This document shows, piece by piece, positions 10,295 to 19,389 of a stretch of 64,000 bases of DNA. This stretch comes from Methanobacterium veterum (GTDB lineage: Archaea > Methanobacteriota > Methanobacteria > Methanobacteriales > Methanobacteriaceae), in NCBI RefSeq assembly GCF_000745485.1, contig NZ_JQJK01000016.1, positions 1 to 64,000 of the forward strand, written 5' to 3'. Position 1 is the stretch's first letter. Each line of letters opens with the position of its first letter. The notes below the pieces were generated by a model. That model saw nothing but the letters and a program-made list of their open reading frames with translations, was not told the origin of the DNA and did no database searches. A program made the position numbers and the translations under genes.

Positions 10295-10445
10295 TTTTAT
10301 CACGTTCTATTTATTCTTTTTATCAGTTTAATATTGAGGTGAGGTAGCAGATAACATTTGTGGAAATTAATTTAATTAATTTAAACAGTTATAATGGAGA
10401 AAAGTAGTGTATAACACTAATAACTGGATAATTAATTAAAAAAAT

Positions 10446-12215
10446 TTAGGTAAGGACGTATTTTTTCCCGTACCGTGTTTCATATGTGTAATATAATTTA
10501 TAGGCCCATTTATAAGTCCAGTAGTAGTGCCATTCCCCATGGCGTTTGTACCAGTGTTTGTACCATTTCTTGTACCATTTTTTATGTGAAACCTTTGCTT
10601 TGTAGCTGTATTTTACTGTTCGATAAATTTTGTATTTATCTGTGTAAACATATGACAACGTACCTGACCTGTCAATGGCCATGAATTTGATGGTTTGGCT
10701 GGTTTTAAGGATAATGGGGCCTGTATAAACCAGACTATTTCTTGTAGGGTTACTTCCATTCAGCGTATAATAAATGGTTGCAGGTTCACTTGCTTTTAAG
10801 ATTATAGTTAATGGGCTGTAGTATGAACCTCCTTTTAGATTAACACTTACTGAGGGAGCTGTTGAATCTGCTATTATGTTTGTTAAAGCCTTAAGTGCGT
10901 TAATTCTGCCTCCAGTTAAGATTTTCCCTGCTAAAGAACTTATATAGTCTACGTTATTTAAAATGGTGTATTTTATTTGAAGGGCACTTAGATCTGGCCT
11001 TACTGACTTAATGAGTCCTGCAAGCCCTGTTACATATGGTACAGCCATCGAAGTTCCTTGCATATATCCGTACTGTGATCCTGGCAATGTACTGCATATG
11101 TGTGTTCCTGGAGCAGCTACATCAACTGAATTCAAGCCATAATCTGAAAAAGAGGCAAGAGCATCGCTTGCATCGGTTGCCGCAACTGAAATTATGTTTT
11201 TACTTGTAAAACATGCAGGGTAAACTGGTGAAATATCATCATTTGTGCCACTGCCTCTATTTCCTGCAGCACAGACTACAAGAGCAGAAGAAGCATCAAT
11301 TACATCTTTAAGGGCTTGGGAGTATTCACTTCCTCCCCATGAACAGCTTATTATACTTGCCCCCATTTTGGTTGCATAACGTATTGCAGATACAGCATCA
11401 TCTACGTACCCGTTTCCTTCATTATCAAGGAATTTTAGGGACATGATTGTGGCGCTCCACATAACTCCTGTAACTCCTTTGGAGTTGTTACCTGCGGCTG
11501 CAATAATCCCTGCTACATGGGTACCATGTCCGTCATCATCAGAGATATTATTATCGCCGCTGATGAAATTCCATCCATAAATATCATCTATATATCCATT
11601 GTGGTCGTCATCAATGCCATTTCCAGGTATTTCGCCTTTATTTATCCATATATTGGCTTTAAGATCAGGGTGATTTAGATCAATTCCAGAATCAATTACT
11701 GCAATTATAACCTTATGTGATCCAGTTGTGATATTCCATGCCTCTGAGGCATTGACCTGAGAAAGTCCCCATTGATAATCATAATAAGTGTCATCAGGAA
11801 TGGAATTTTCTGCATAGGCGTAATTAGGTTCTGCATAAATTACGTTAGAATTTTTCTTATACTTTGCTATTGCATCCTTTAGAGACATATTTGCAGGTAT
11901 TCTAACAAGTTGTAATCCTTTCACTTCATTGTATTCTTTTATTACAGTAGCCCCAATTTGGCGGTTAACCATTTGGGAATTTTTTTTATAACTGGTTTCG
12001 CTGCTGTACTTAAATTTAACAAAAAGCTCATTTTTTTTGTAATTTGTAGAATTAGTGTTTTTTGAGGTGTAATTATTTGTTATATTTGAAGAAATGGATG
12101 TTGAAGATAGATTAGTACTACCATTTATGTCCGAAACATTTGAGGCGCTAGCTACGCTACAAAAAGTAAATAATGAAATTAATACCAGTATCAACAGTAT
12201 TATATGCTTTTTCAA
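10446..12215 (-). CDS. Secreted subtilisin-like serine protease (S8) with chitobiase-like domain and aromatic/Lys tail
   Basis: A signal peptide (residues 1-24) is followed by a Ser/Thr/Asn-rich linker and a fervidolysin-like propeptide (~63-140). The S8 catalytic domain has Asp175 (AVIDSGIDL), His230 (DGHGTHVAG), oxyanion Asn319 (CAAGNRG) and Ser389 (GTSMAVPYV), so the triad is intact. Around residues 455-525 lies a chitobiase/beta-hexosaminidase C-terminal-like domain (PATIYYTLNGSNP). The last ~45 residues are a very unusual Lys/Trp/Tyr/His-rich tail with repeated KWYK units, possibly a cell-wall association motif (inference). It is a lone gene and likely exported to process or degrade surface proteins. 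Confidence 0.92.
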   Translation of the reverse strand: MKKHIILLILVLISLFTFCSVASASNVSDINGSTNLSSTSISSNITNNYTSKNTNSTNYKKNELFVKFKYSSETSYKKNSQMVNRQIGATVIKEYNEVKGLQLVRIPANMSLKDAIAKYKKNSNVIYAEPNYAYAENSIPDDTYYDYQWGLSQVNASEAWNITTGSHKVIIAVIDSGIDLNHPDLKANIWINKGEIPGNGIDDDHNGYIDDIYGWNFISGDNNISDDDGHGTHVAGIIAAAGNNSKGVTGVMWSATIMSLKFLDNEGNGYVDDAVSAIRYATKMGASIISCSWGGSEYSQALKDVIDASSALVVCAAGNRGSGTNDDISPVYPACFTSKNIISVAATDASDALASFSDYGLNSVDVAAPGTHICSTLPGSQYGYMQGTSMAVPYVTGLAGLIKSVRPDLSALQIKYTILNNVDYISSLAGKILTGGRINALKALTNIIADSTAPSVSVNLKGGSYYSPLTIILKASEPATIYYTLNGSNPTRNSLVYTGPIILKTSQTIKFMAIDRSGTLSYVYTDKYKIYRTVKYSYKAKVSHKKWYKKWYKHWYKRHGEWHYYWTYKWAYKLYYTYETRYGKKYVLT

Positions 12216-12598
12216 CGCTTTCCCCTTTATTTAATTTATTATAACTCAATTTATATTATGTAAAATCCAGTATATAATAATTTCTTATACATAAATGCTT
12301 TAAGGGCTATAGTACGCATTTTTAAGTTTTAAAATAATAAAAGTTAGGCATATATGTATTAATATGAAATTTCATACATGCAGTGTCTTAAACATTTTCG
12401 TTCATGCCCACGATCATAGGCATGAGTGTAAAGAAAAATAAGTTCATTCAGGCGGGCATGATTTTAGACATGTTCAACTCAAAGTAACAGGTTTGTTGTT
12501 TAACACACACAGTAAAATTTTACAATAATATGACATGGGAGAATAAGTTTTAAAAGTTAGTGAACCTATATAATATAACATATTTTAACGGGGTTTAA
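12216..12598. other. Divergent intergenic region with inverted repeat
   Basis: The gap between the protease and cbiE holds both promoters. A perfect 7-bp inverted repeat, TCATGCC-N10-GGCATGA, lies at 12402-12425, with a second related GGGCATG/ACATG pair at ~12454-12472. A TATA-like TATATAATATA lies near 12569-12579, ~25 bases before the cbiE start, and a GGGG ribosome binding site precedes the ATG. The inverted repeat could be a regulator site or a hairpin; no gene is seen. Confidence 0.4.
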
Positions 12599-13222
12599 AT
12601 GTCAAAGCTGTATATTGTAGGAATAGGTCCTGGATCTAAAGATTACTTAACTTTAGCTTCAAAAAAAGCGGTTGAATCTTCGGATATAGTAATTGGAAGT
12701 AGAAGAGCACTTGATCTTTTTAAAATTCCAGATCATGGTAAGATAGAACTCAACGCTCAAAATATGAAAGAAGATATGAAACTCGCAGTTTCTGAGGTTA
12801 AAAGTGGTAAAATTGTTGCACTGCTTTCAACTGGCGATCCTGGATTTTCCGGAATTTTAAAGCCAATTTTAAAGATGAAAGAGGATATAAATATTGAAGT
12901 TATCCCTGGAGTAAGTTCAGTTCAATTATGTGCCGCCAAACTTAAAATTCCGTGGGACGAAGCTAATTTAGTTACCATGCATGGAAAAGGGATTTCAGAG
13001 GATATTTTGGATATCATCAACAATGGAAAGCCTACAATAATGCTCCCAAACTTTAAACCAGCTGAATTAGCAGCTTATTTAATTGAAAATGGCATTAATC
13101 CAGATAGAAAAGCATCAATTTGTGAAAAACTCAGTTACAGGGATGAAAATATAATAGAAACATCTTTAAAAGGTATTTTAGAAATGAAATTCAGCTATAT
13201 GTGTGTTATGGTTGTTTATTAG
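12599..13222 (+). CDS. cbiE: Cobalt-precorrin-7 (C5)-methyltransferase CbiE
   Basis: The 207-residue protein belongs to the tetrapyrrole (corrin/porphyrin) SAM-dependent methyltransferase family. It opens with LYIVGIGPGSKDYLT, has the SAM-binding loop LLSTGDPGFSG near residue 80, and the pattern EVIPGVSSVQLCAAKL. CbiE is the C5 methylating half; the decarboxylating C15 partner CbiT is not in the window. It acts in the cytoplasm in anaerobic adenosylcobamide biosynthesis, which methanogens need for methyltransferase (Mtr) corrinoid cofactors. It stands alone here with its own promoter. Confidence 0.9.
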   Translation: MSKLYIVGIGPGSKDYLTLASKKAVESSDIVIGSRRALDLFKIPDHGKIELNAQNMKEDMKLAVSEVKSGKIVALLSTGDPGFSGILKPILKMKEDINIEVIPGVSSVQLCAAKLKIPWDEANLVTMHGKGISEDILDIINNGKPTIMLPNFKPAELAAYLIENGINPDRKASICEKLSYRDENIIETSLKGILEMKFSYMCVMVVY

Positions 13223-13458
13223 AACTAGAAAAGAAAGAATTTGGTATTTTCATGTTTTAAATCGAAAGTGTATCCTGCAAAACTATTGCAATCATAATTC
13301 TTTATACCTGATATTAAATGATAAAATATTATTAATAAAGTAATCTGGGATATAATTTAAATAGCATATATTGGTTTAAATTTTGTATTATACAATATAA
13401 AAGTCCAAAATTCATAATAAACGAAAATGTATTATTAATAAAATAGAAACAATAAAGT

Positions 13459-13905
13459 ATGACTAATAATGCATATGCTTCTTGGATTCATGGTTCTGCT
13501 ATGCAGATAGAATTTCCAGAAAATCTCGCATCTGTTAAACGTGCAGGATGGGGAATTACTGTTTCTAGTAAAAGTGGTATGTCCAATGTATTCCATTTTC
13601 CAATTCCAACTCCAGTGATAATCAATGATCAGAGGCTGAAGGTTGGTTCTGTAATGCTTCAATTCACAACTGGGTCTGGTGATGCAGTTGTACGGAAAAT
13701 TATCATTAATGATGGTAAAAATTTGCTAAAATCATATGAAAATGTTAATTTGTCTGGAAAGGTTGGATGGAAGCGTTTTGATGTTCCTAATCATCCTTCT
13801 GCACAGTTGGGGATAGATATTATAGTTCACGTAAGATTTGGTGTGGAAAGTTCAGATCATAGCATGACATTTGAAGCTGCAGGGTGTGATTTTTTACCTC
13901 CATAA
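13459..13905 (+). CDS. Conserved hypothetical, beta-rich (possibly DUF6623-like)
   Basis: The 148-residue protein has no signal peptide. Its N-terminal pattern AYASWIHGSAMQIEFPE followed by GWG and NVFHFPIPTPVII recalls the DUF6623 family of uncharacterised beta-sandwich proteins; this assignment is from memory of the pattern and is tentative. It probably folds as beta strands throughout. No ribosome binding site is obvious before the ATG. It stands alone between AT-rich spacers of ~230 bases on each side, in which I see no other gene. Confidence 0.6.
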   Translation: MTNNAYASWIHGSAMQIEFPENLASVKRAGWGITVSSKSGMSNVFHFPIPTPVIINDQRLKVGSVMLQFTTGSGDAVVRKIIINDGKNLLKSYENVNLSGKVGWKRFDVPNHPSAQLGIDIIVHVRFGVESSDHSMTFEAAGCDFLPP

Positions 13906-14136
13906 GACACGTGGAATACAAATATTACACAATTTGCAATAAAGTGTATCCAAAAGTAATACGTTAGTTTATACCAGTACTGATCGTTACGAATTTTTTA
14001 TCTATTTTGAATTTTAAAGTTTTACAGCTAAATTTAGTTTTAAGAATCTGTAGTTGATTTGATATTGCTTCATGTGTTTATATCATAAGATTAAAATTGT
14101 TGATTTGCAGAAATAGTAAAATAAAACAAGCCATGT

Positions 14137-14508
14137 CTATTTTATCAATTCTTCATCTTCTTCCTGCCACATTGGGTAAACCATGGCTAAAAATTTAAGT
14201 TCATTATGGTCTGTGTTTTCAATGTACTGCTTTGAATTTGCAGGAATGTAAATGACTTGCCCTGGTTGAACTTCTTCAGATTCATCATCAATATGCATAA
14301 TGCCCTTGCCTTCAAGGATGTAGTATATCTCAATGGAAGTTTTTAATCTGTGGGGTAGTGAAGATTCACCCGCCTTTAAAATTGCATGGGCAATGCTGTA
14401 ACCTATGTTTAAGTCTTCATTCTCATTTTGTGGATGCAGTAATTCGCAGAGAATGGTATTATCAAGGGCTTTAAAATAATCGCAGTTTTTTATGTCTCTT
14501 ATCAACAT
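14137..14508 (-). CDS. Cupin-domain protein
   Basis: A single cupin fold of 123 residues. Motif 1 is degenerate (SLPHRLKTSIEIYYILEGKG), with His in PHR and Glu in IEIYY as candidate metal ligands; motif 2 is PGQVIYIPANSKQYIEN. Small one-domain cupins often bind a metal and a small molecule or act as epimerase/isomerase relatives; the substrate cannot be told. A TATA-like TTTATATAATA element on the minus strand near 14539-14549 could be its promoter. Confidence 0.8.
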   Translation of the reverse strand: MLIRDIKNCDYFKALDNTILCELLHPQNENEDLNIGYSIAHAILKAGESSLPHRLKTSIEIYYILEGKGIMHIDDESEEVQPGQVIYIPANSKQYIENTDHNELKFLAMVYPMWQEEDEELIK

Positions 14509-14860
14509 ATGACCATCTCATTCAGGATATAATTAATAATATTATATAAACAATTGAATATATGGGATATTAACACTATAAATGCTTTTTTATAATACAA
14601 ACTCATTATAATCAAATTTATTGATGTTAAGCCATTTTTGTGCTCTATAATGGTATTTTTTTCATGATTATATATTATATTATGTTAATAAATGATATTT
14701 TAATGGTTAAACAGCTATATTTGAAGATATAATACCTATAGTCTAATAAATACTTAAAATAATGCTTAATTAAATAGTTTAAAATTAGGACTCTAGAATT
14801 AAAATTTTTAGGTAAATAACAAGAAATAAAAAATATTTGAGTTATAATAATCAAATATTT
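14509..14860. other. AT-rich gene-free spacer
   Basis: This holds the cupin promoter at its left end; otherwise it is AT-rich with no convincing reading frame or strong structure. Confidence 0.4.
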
Positions 14861-16048
14861 TTAGAATTTGGACTGTAAAAGGATATCTATAGCATCATCC
14901 ACGGTTACAATGCCTTTAAGATGATTTTCATCGTCAATAACAGGGACTGCAAGTAAATTGTACTTTGCAATGGTTTCTATTACATCAAACTGTTTTTTGT
15001 TAACATCAACAGATATAACCTCTTTAGTCATGAACTCTCTTATTGGTTTATCAGGATCTGCAAATAACACCTGTTTTAAAGATGTAACTCCGGTTAAATT
15101 ATCCTGTTTAGATAATGCATAAATGTAATAAATACTTTCAGCTTCTTTATCCATTTCTTTGAGCTTATTTACAATTTCACCTGCTTTCAACTCTTCAGAG
15201 ACTGCCGCAAATTCGGTTGTCATAATCCCTCCAGCGGTGTCTTCGGGGTACTGTAGAAGTTTCTTCAGGTCATTTGATTCTTCGGGATCCATTAATTCCA
15301 GCAGGTTATCTGTTTTAGAATCGGAAAGACAGCTGAGTAAATCAGTTGCATCATCAGGCGACATTTTATTTAAAATATTTGCAGCTTTTTTAGAATCAAT
15401 TTCATCCAGTAAACACATCTGGTTTTCCTGTGAAACTTCCTCCAGAATGTCGGCGGCAACTTCGTCATCAAATGAGTTGAGGATGGTAACTGAATCTTTA
15501 ACGCTCAACTTTTCAACTATATCTGCTATGTCTGCAGGGTGAAGCTTCTTAAGGTCGTATTCATGAACTTTTAATTTTAAATTGAACATGTTGTCCCTGC
15601 TTGTTGTGACATCGATATCTTTCCAATCTATATAATCCTCTTGAAGGTTTATCTTAAGGCTGCTTGCTATTTTTTCCAGCCCAAGTCTTCGCAGTGCTCC
15701 TTTAAGACTTATATCCACACCAATAAGCCTATAATGGCTGTTAACAGGGGATACCTGCAGGTCGTTAATTCTTCTTATTTTTTTGCCATCTACATCCACC
15801 AGCTGTTTATCAAACACATCGTCTACAAGTTTGATATCTCTTTCGCCTATATTATATTCTTTAATGCTTTCAAAGCGGGTATTAAGTGATATATTACTTC
15901 CGGAATTGTTTATATATTCCCAGGGTATGTTAATATCTTTTTTATGGGGGCCACGAAGAACTATTGCGTTTATTACAGGATATGATCTCCTGGCAGAGAT
16001 TATGCAGTCTTTGCACTTTCCAACCATTTTACCGTTTGAGTCAAACAC
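14861..16048 (-). CDS. PRC-barrel-like / MgtE N-domain / CBS-domain protein without channel
   Basis: Order of parts: two PRC-barrel-like segments (about residues 1-45, FDSNGKMVGKCKD, and ~75-115, VDGKKIRRINDLQV), an MgtE intracellular N-domain (~165-275, LKKLHPADIADIVEKL through DAADLL-type repeats), then paired CBS motifs (~280-395, ending GIVTVDDAIDILLQ). There is no MgtE membrane channel, so this is a soluble Mg-sensor-like protein, typical of Methanobacteriales. The listed GTG start is conservative: the PRC-like frame stays open upstream, and a strong GGAGTGAT ribosome binding site at 16085-16092 sits before an in-frame TTA at 16081-16079, giving an N-terminus (x)QFISEIIEKPV. No ATG/GTG/TTG exists in that extension. 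Function is inferred to be regulation of ion transport. Confidence 0.82.
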   Translation of the reverse strand: MFDSNGKMVGKCKDCIISARRSYPVINAIVLRGPHKKDINIPWEYINNSGSNISLNTRFESIKEYNIGERDIKLVDDVFDKQLVDVDGKKIRRINDLQVSPVNSHYRLIGVDISLKGALRRLGLEKIASSLKINLQEDYIDWKDIDVTTSRDNMFNLKLKVHEYDLKKLHPADIADIVEKLSVKDSVTILNSFDDEVAADILEEVSQENQMCLLDEIDSKKAANILNKMSPDDATDLLSCLSDSKTDNLLELMDPEESNDLKKLLQYPEDTAGGIMTTEFAAVSEELKAGEIVNKLKEMDKEAESIYYIYALSKQDNLTGVTSLKQVLFADPDKPIREFMTKEVISVDVNKKQFDVIETIAKYNLLAVPVIDDENHLKGIVTVDDAIDILLQSKF

Positions 16049-16231
16049 GGGTTTTTCGATGATTTCGCTTATAAATTGTAAAAAATCACTCCCCTGAGCA
16101 GATTTATTTTTCGCTTATGTCTATCATGCAAATGGATTATACTTCCTGTTAAATTGTAATTGGGACATAAAATTATCTTAAAAATATTTATTCAACATAT
16201 AATTTATTTAAACAATCTCATGACGCGGGTG

Positions 16232-16825
16232 TTACTTTGAAATTCCGGTTATAACCACAATTTCTTCAAAGAAACACTTTTCACTGGCTGTGATGCTGGC
16301 CTCAAATCCCAGTGCCTCTAATTTTTGGATGGTTTTTTCGTTATCGGATAAAGATGACTGCACGAGCTGGACTCGGCCGCCTTCATTTAAATGGTCCTTT
16401 ACTTCATCAAGGAACTTGTCTATAGTTGCTCTACCGTCTGCTCCACCGTCCCAGGCGGCATTGATTTCACCGTCAAATTTTTCATCTTCCTCAGTTGGGA
16501 GGTAGGGGGTATTGAATAAGATTAAATCAAATTTCTCATCTTTAACTGGCTCAAATAAGTTCCCTTGTTTTAATTCAACGTTATAAGTCCGGTTAGTAAT
16601 GGTATTTTTAAGGGCGCATTTAACTGCATCTTCATTTATGTCAGTTGCAGTTACTTTTTTTGATTTTTGTGCAGCTGTAACTGCTATGAGGCCTGTTCCT
16701 GTCCCTATTTCAAGTACTTCATCTCTCCTTTGAATATCTAAATTTTCTGCAAGTAAGAATGTGTCTTCTGCAGGTTCATAGACATTTGGATGAGTGTAAA
16801 TTACGATTCCTTTGTATTCTAGCAT
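16232..16825 (-). CDS. HemK2/MTQ2-type class I protein methyltransferase
   Basis: A 197-residue Rossmann methyltransferase with SAM motif I VLEIGTGTGLIAVTAA (~residue 38) and TATDINEDAV. The catalytic NPPY box of glutamine methyltransferases appears here as FNTPYLP, a Pro-to-Thr change at the second position. The N-terminal TYxHPNVYEPAEDTFLLAE pattern is typical of archaeal/eukaryotic HemK2, which methylates the GGQ glutamine of release factor aRF1 together with Trm112. In related archaea it lies next to ksgA; here small accessory genes come between. Confidence 0.85.
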   Translation of the reverse strand: MLEYKGIVIYTHPNVYEPAEDTFLLAENLDIQRRDEVLEIGTGTGLIAVTAAQKSKKVTATDINEDAVKCALKNTITNRTYNVELKQGNLFEPVKDEKFDLILFNTPYLPTEEDEKFDGEINAAWDGGADGRATIDKFLDEVKDHLNEGGRVQLVQSSLSDNEKTIQKLEALGFEASITASEKCFFEEIVVITGISK

Positions 16826-16913
16826 TTTAATTATTCCTTACTGTTGATAAATTTCAAATATAAAAAAGATAATAAAATCAGGATTTATAAATTATTGTAT
16901 TTAGTTAAACATT

Positions 16914-17363
16914 TTATTTTACACCTGTGCATATTGTAGTATACGCAGTCTTCAGGATATGATCTACATATCTCCATGTACTTGAAACTTTTGCTGCAAT
17001 TAGGGGATTTTTAGGATATTTTTTCAATGTTTGTATGGCCTCTTCTTTTTCGACATATCTTGCTTTCCCTACATTAATCATCCCTTCAGTAAGTTCATCT
17101 AAAAATACAGATTCTGTAAACTTTGAATCTTTATTTATTGTTCTGCAAACGCGTTCTCCTACTGCACATTTCTTTGATTCATGAATCAAAATTGACGCGG
17201 TGTTTATGTCAATGAGTTTTGGTTCTGATACTATTATTTTCTTCAATAATTCTTTCCCGATGAGTTGGCCTAAAACTGGAATTTTTACAAGTTTAAGAAA
17301 ATAAAGCGTCAATTTCACATTTTTTAAAACTTTTCCAGATGTATAATCATCAATAGTTGGCAT
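16914..17363 (-). CDS. Conserved hypothetical protein
   Basis: A 149-residue, mostly helical and basic protein. Notable is a central KKCAVGERVCR segment with two Cys, and a third Cys in the C-terminal TTICTG. No family is recognised with confidence. It is the last gene of the accessory set between ksgA and the hemK2-like gene, with a ~66-base gap to the gene upstream. Confidence 0.6.
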   Translation of the reverse strand: MPTIDDYTSGKVLKNVKLTLYFLKLVKIPVLGQLIGKELLKKIIVSEPKLIDINTASILIHESKKCAVGERVCRTINKDSKFTESVFLDELTEGMINVGKARYVEKEEAIQTLKKYPKNPLIAAKVSSTWRYVDHILKTAYTTICTGVK

Positions 17364-17429
17364 ATTATGGCCTGTTTTAATATTTAATTAAAAATATTTG
17401 GGAAGACAGTATATTCAGTCAAATAAAGT

Positions 17430-17744
17430 TTAATCAAACACTTCCCTAAATCCATATTTGATCTGTAGATTATACTTACTTTCAGAGTCTTTAGCAATTT
17501 CAATTTTATCTCCAGCTTCTAATCCTTTCCATGAAATAAAATAGTGTTCATGCGGCCTGTCAGGCCCTCTACAAGTACAGGGATATGATTTTACCATGAC
17601 TTCTCTGGATATATTTTCATTTGAAAGCTCAAAATTAGTTCCAATGGGAGGAAAAAATGGCAGTTTATTTTTTAAAACAAAAATGAAATCTTCCTTAGCT
17701 TCCTTTGGAGATATCTTTCTTGAATAAATGTTTTGAGAGGCCAT
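17430..17744 (-). CDS. Conserved hypothetical protein with CxCRGP-HEHY motif
   Basis: The 104-residue protein is soluble. The centre has YPCTCRGPDRPHEHYFISWKG, a Cys/His-rich stretch that could bind metal, followed by a beta-rich C-terminus. I do not recognise the family. Its ATG is 9 bases after the stop of the AhpD-like gene, so the two are probably co-transcribed. Confidence 0.6.
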   Translation of the reverse strand: MASQNIYSRKISPKEAKEDFIFVLKNKLPFFPPIGTNFELSNENISREVMVKSYPCTCRGPDRPHEHYFISWKGLEAGDKIEIAKDSESKYNLQIKYGFREVFD

Positions 17745-17753
17745 TTATACTCC

Positions 17754-18083
17754 TCAAACTCGTTTCGATGTTAAGAATTTACCTTCAAACCCGTCGATAG
17801 CAGCTGGAAGGCAGTCAAGCACCGAAGCAAATCCTGAATGGTGTAAATTCAGCACTACAGCACCGACCACTTCTTCACGAGTAGCACCTTCATTTTTGGC
17901 CATCATTGCGTGCATCTGCACTCCTTTTATATTCCGATTAGCGGTTTGAATGGCTATGTTAATTAACTGCTTTGTTTTAGCATCTAAACCTTCTAAAGAC
18001 TGCTGGGCTTTAATCAAATCGTTAAAACGTTCTGCAACTTCTGGACATTCTTCTATAAATATTTCATATGGGCTCTGGGTCAT
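17754..18083 (-). CDS. Carboxymuconolactone decarboxylase (AhpD-like) family protein lacking the Cys pair
   Basis: A 109-residue helical protein with the CMD-family core LDAKTKQLINIAIQTA...GVQMHAMMAKNEGATREEVVGAVV. Redox-active members have Cys-xx-Cys-xxx-His at this point; here only the His is kept (GVQMHAMM), so peroxidase activity is unlikely. Its start overlaps the stop of the upstream membrane-protein gene by 4 bases, which suggests translational coupling. Confidence 0.8.
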   Translation of the reverse strand: MTQSPYEIFIEECPEVAERFNDLIKAQQSLEGLDAKTKQLINIAIQTANRNIKGVQMHAMMAKNEGATREEVVGAVVLNLHHSGFASVLDCLPAAIDGFEGKFLTSKRV

Positions 18084-18433
18084 ATTTTCATCTCCATTTT
18101 AGTTTTTTTCCATGAATTAACTTTTGCAAGTGTCATGCAAAAGGTTCCTCCTACTACAAGTCCTGCTAAGATGAATTTATTTGTATCTTGCATATAATTA
18201 AATTTAAATGCATAAATATAGCTTAATATTAACCCTAAAATTAAAATGAGTGTTGAAATCGTCAAATAAACATTTTTATTGTGATATCCTCTAATTTCAA
18301 ATAAAATACCTAACAAAAAAACTACATAAAAAGATCCAATTGATATTGACAATGTGGGGTTAGTTGTCCAAGAATTTATAACACCAATTAATATAAGAAA
18401 GCTTCCTAAAACCAATAGTATAATCTTATCCAT
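18080..18433 (-). CDS. Small membrane protein, four predicted helices
   Basis: The 117-residue protein has about four transmembrane stretches (residues ~3-18, 28-48, 55-78, 88-108). No family is recognised. It overlaps the AhpD-like gene by 4 bases and is the first gene of the small accessory operon downstream of ksgA. Confidence 0.65.
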   Translation of the reverse strand: MDKIILLVLGSFLILIGVINSWTTNPTLSISIGSFYVVFLLGILFEIRGYHNKNVYLTISTLILILGLILSYIYAFKFNYMQDTNKFILAGLVVGGTFCMTLAKVNSWKKTKMEMKI

Positions 18434-18492
18434 TATATCTATCCTTTCTTCTTTTTCATGTCCTAATTTAGATTAGATAGATATAAATGTAT

Positions 18493-19320
18493 TTATTTTT
18501 CTAAAATTTCTTTCAATTCTCCAGAAATCTCCATAACTTCATCAGGCTCAAGTTTCACAACTCTAGTGCTCAAAAGAGTTTCATCTAAATTTGAAACTAT
18601 TTCCTTAGCTTCTTTTTTATCCACATCTGCAATTTCATGGAATGAGTTAAGCAGAGCATTTCTCACTTTTTTCTTTTTATGCTGGAAAAGTGCCCTTGAA
18701 ACTTTTGTAAAAAATTCATCAATTTCTGTGTTTTTTGGAATTAGTTTGATTACAGCTGATGATATCTTTGGATTTGGGAAGAATGCGTGTTTTGAAACTT
18801 CAAAAAGCATTTCAACATCTCCACAGAAATGCATCATCAGGGATAACCTTGAATAATTAGATTCGCCGGGTTTTGCAACCATCCTTTCTGCAAATTCAAG
18901 CTGATACATAAGTACTGCAAAATCAAAGTTATATTCAAGAAGTTTAAACGTGATGGGAGATGAAATTTTATATGGGAGGTTAGATACAACTTTATTAAAC
19001 CCTGGAAAATCAGTTTTTACAGCATCTGCAACCATAACTTCTACATTTTGGATATTGAGATTTTTAAGACGCTCATTTAAAACAGCAGCAATTTTGGGAT
19101 CCTGTTCAACAGCAATTACTTTTTTAGCATGTTCGGCCAGGGGAATTGTTAACGTTCCTATACCCGCACCAATTTCAAGTACAGTGTCTTCAGAAGACAG
19201 ATCTGCATAATCAACGATTTTGTTTAGTATATTTGAATCAATCAGGTAATTCTGACCTTTTCGCTTATCTAATCTTATATCATTCTCTTTCAGTATTTTT
19301 AGAGTTTCTTTAACTAACAT
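18493..19320 (-). CDS. ksgA: 16S rRNA dimethyladenosine transferase KsgA/Dim1
   Basis: A 275-residue SAM-dependent enzyme that dimethylates the two adjacent adenines in helix 45 of 16S rRNA during small-subunit maturation. Motifs: KGQNYLIDSNI (~20), motif I VLEIGAGIGTLTIPLA (~45), and the catalytic motif IV VVSNLPYKISSP (~112). The C-terminal domain has FPNPKISSAVIKL. It lies downstream of DUF655 in the same orientation, as is usual in archaea. Confidence 0.95.
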   Translation of the reverse strand: MLVKETLKILKENDIRLDKRKGQNYLIDSNILNKIVDYADLSSEDTVLEIGAGIGTLTIPLAEHAKKVIAVEQDPKIAAVLNERLKNLNIQNVEVMVADAVKTDFPGFNKVVSNLPYKISSPITFKLLEYNFDFAVLMYQLEFAERMVAKPGESNYSRLSLMMHFCGDVEMLFEVSKHAFFPNPKISSAVIKLIPKNTEIDEFFTKVSRALFQHKKKKVRNALLNSFHEIADVDKKEAKEIVSNLDETLLSTRVVKLEPDEVMEISGELKEILEK

Positions 19321-19389
19321 TAGATATGACCTGAGTAAGATTGTAATGTTCTATAAAAAAATTAGAAAAAAATATTTAATTTAAAATAA

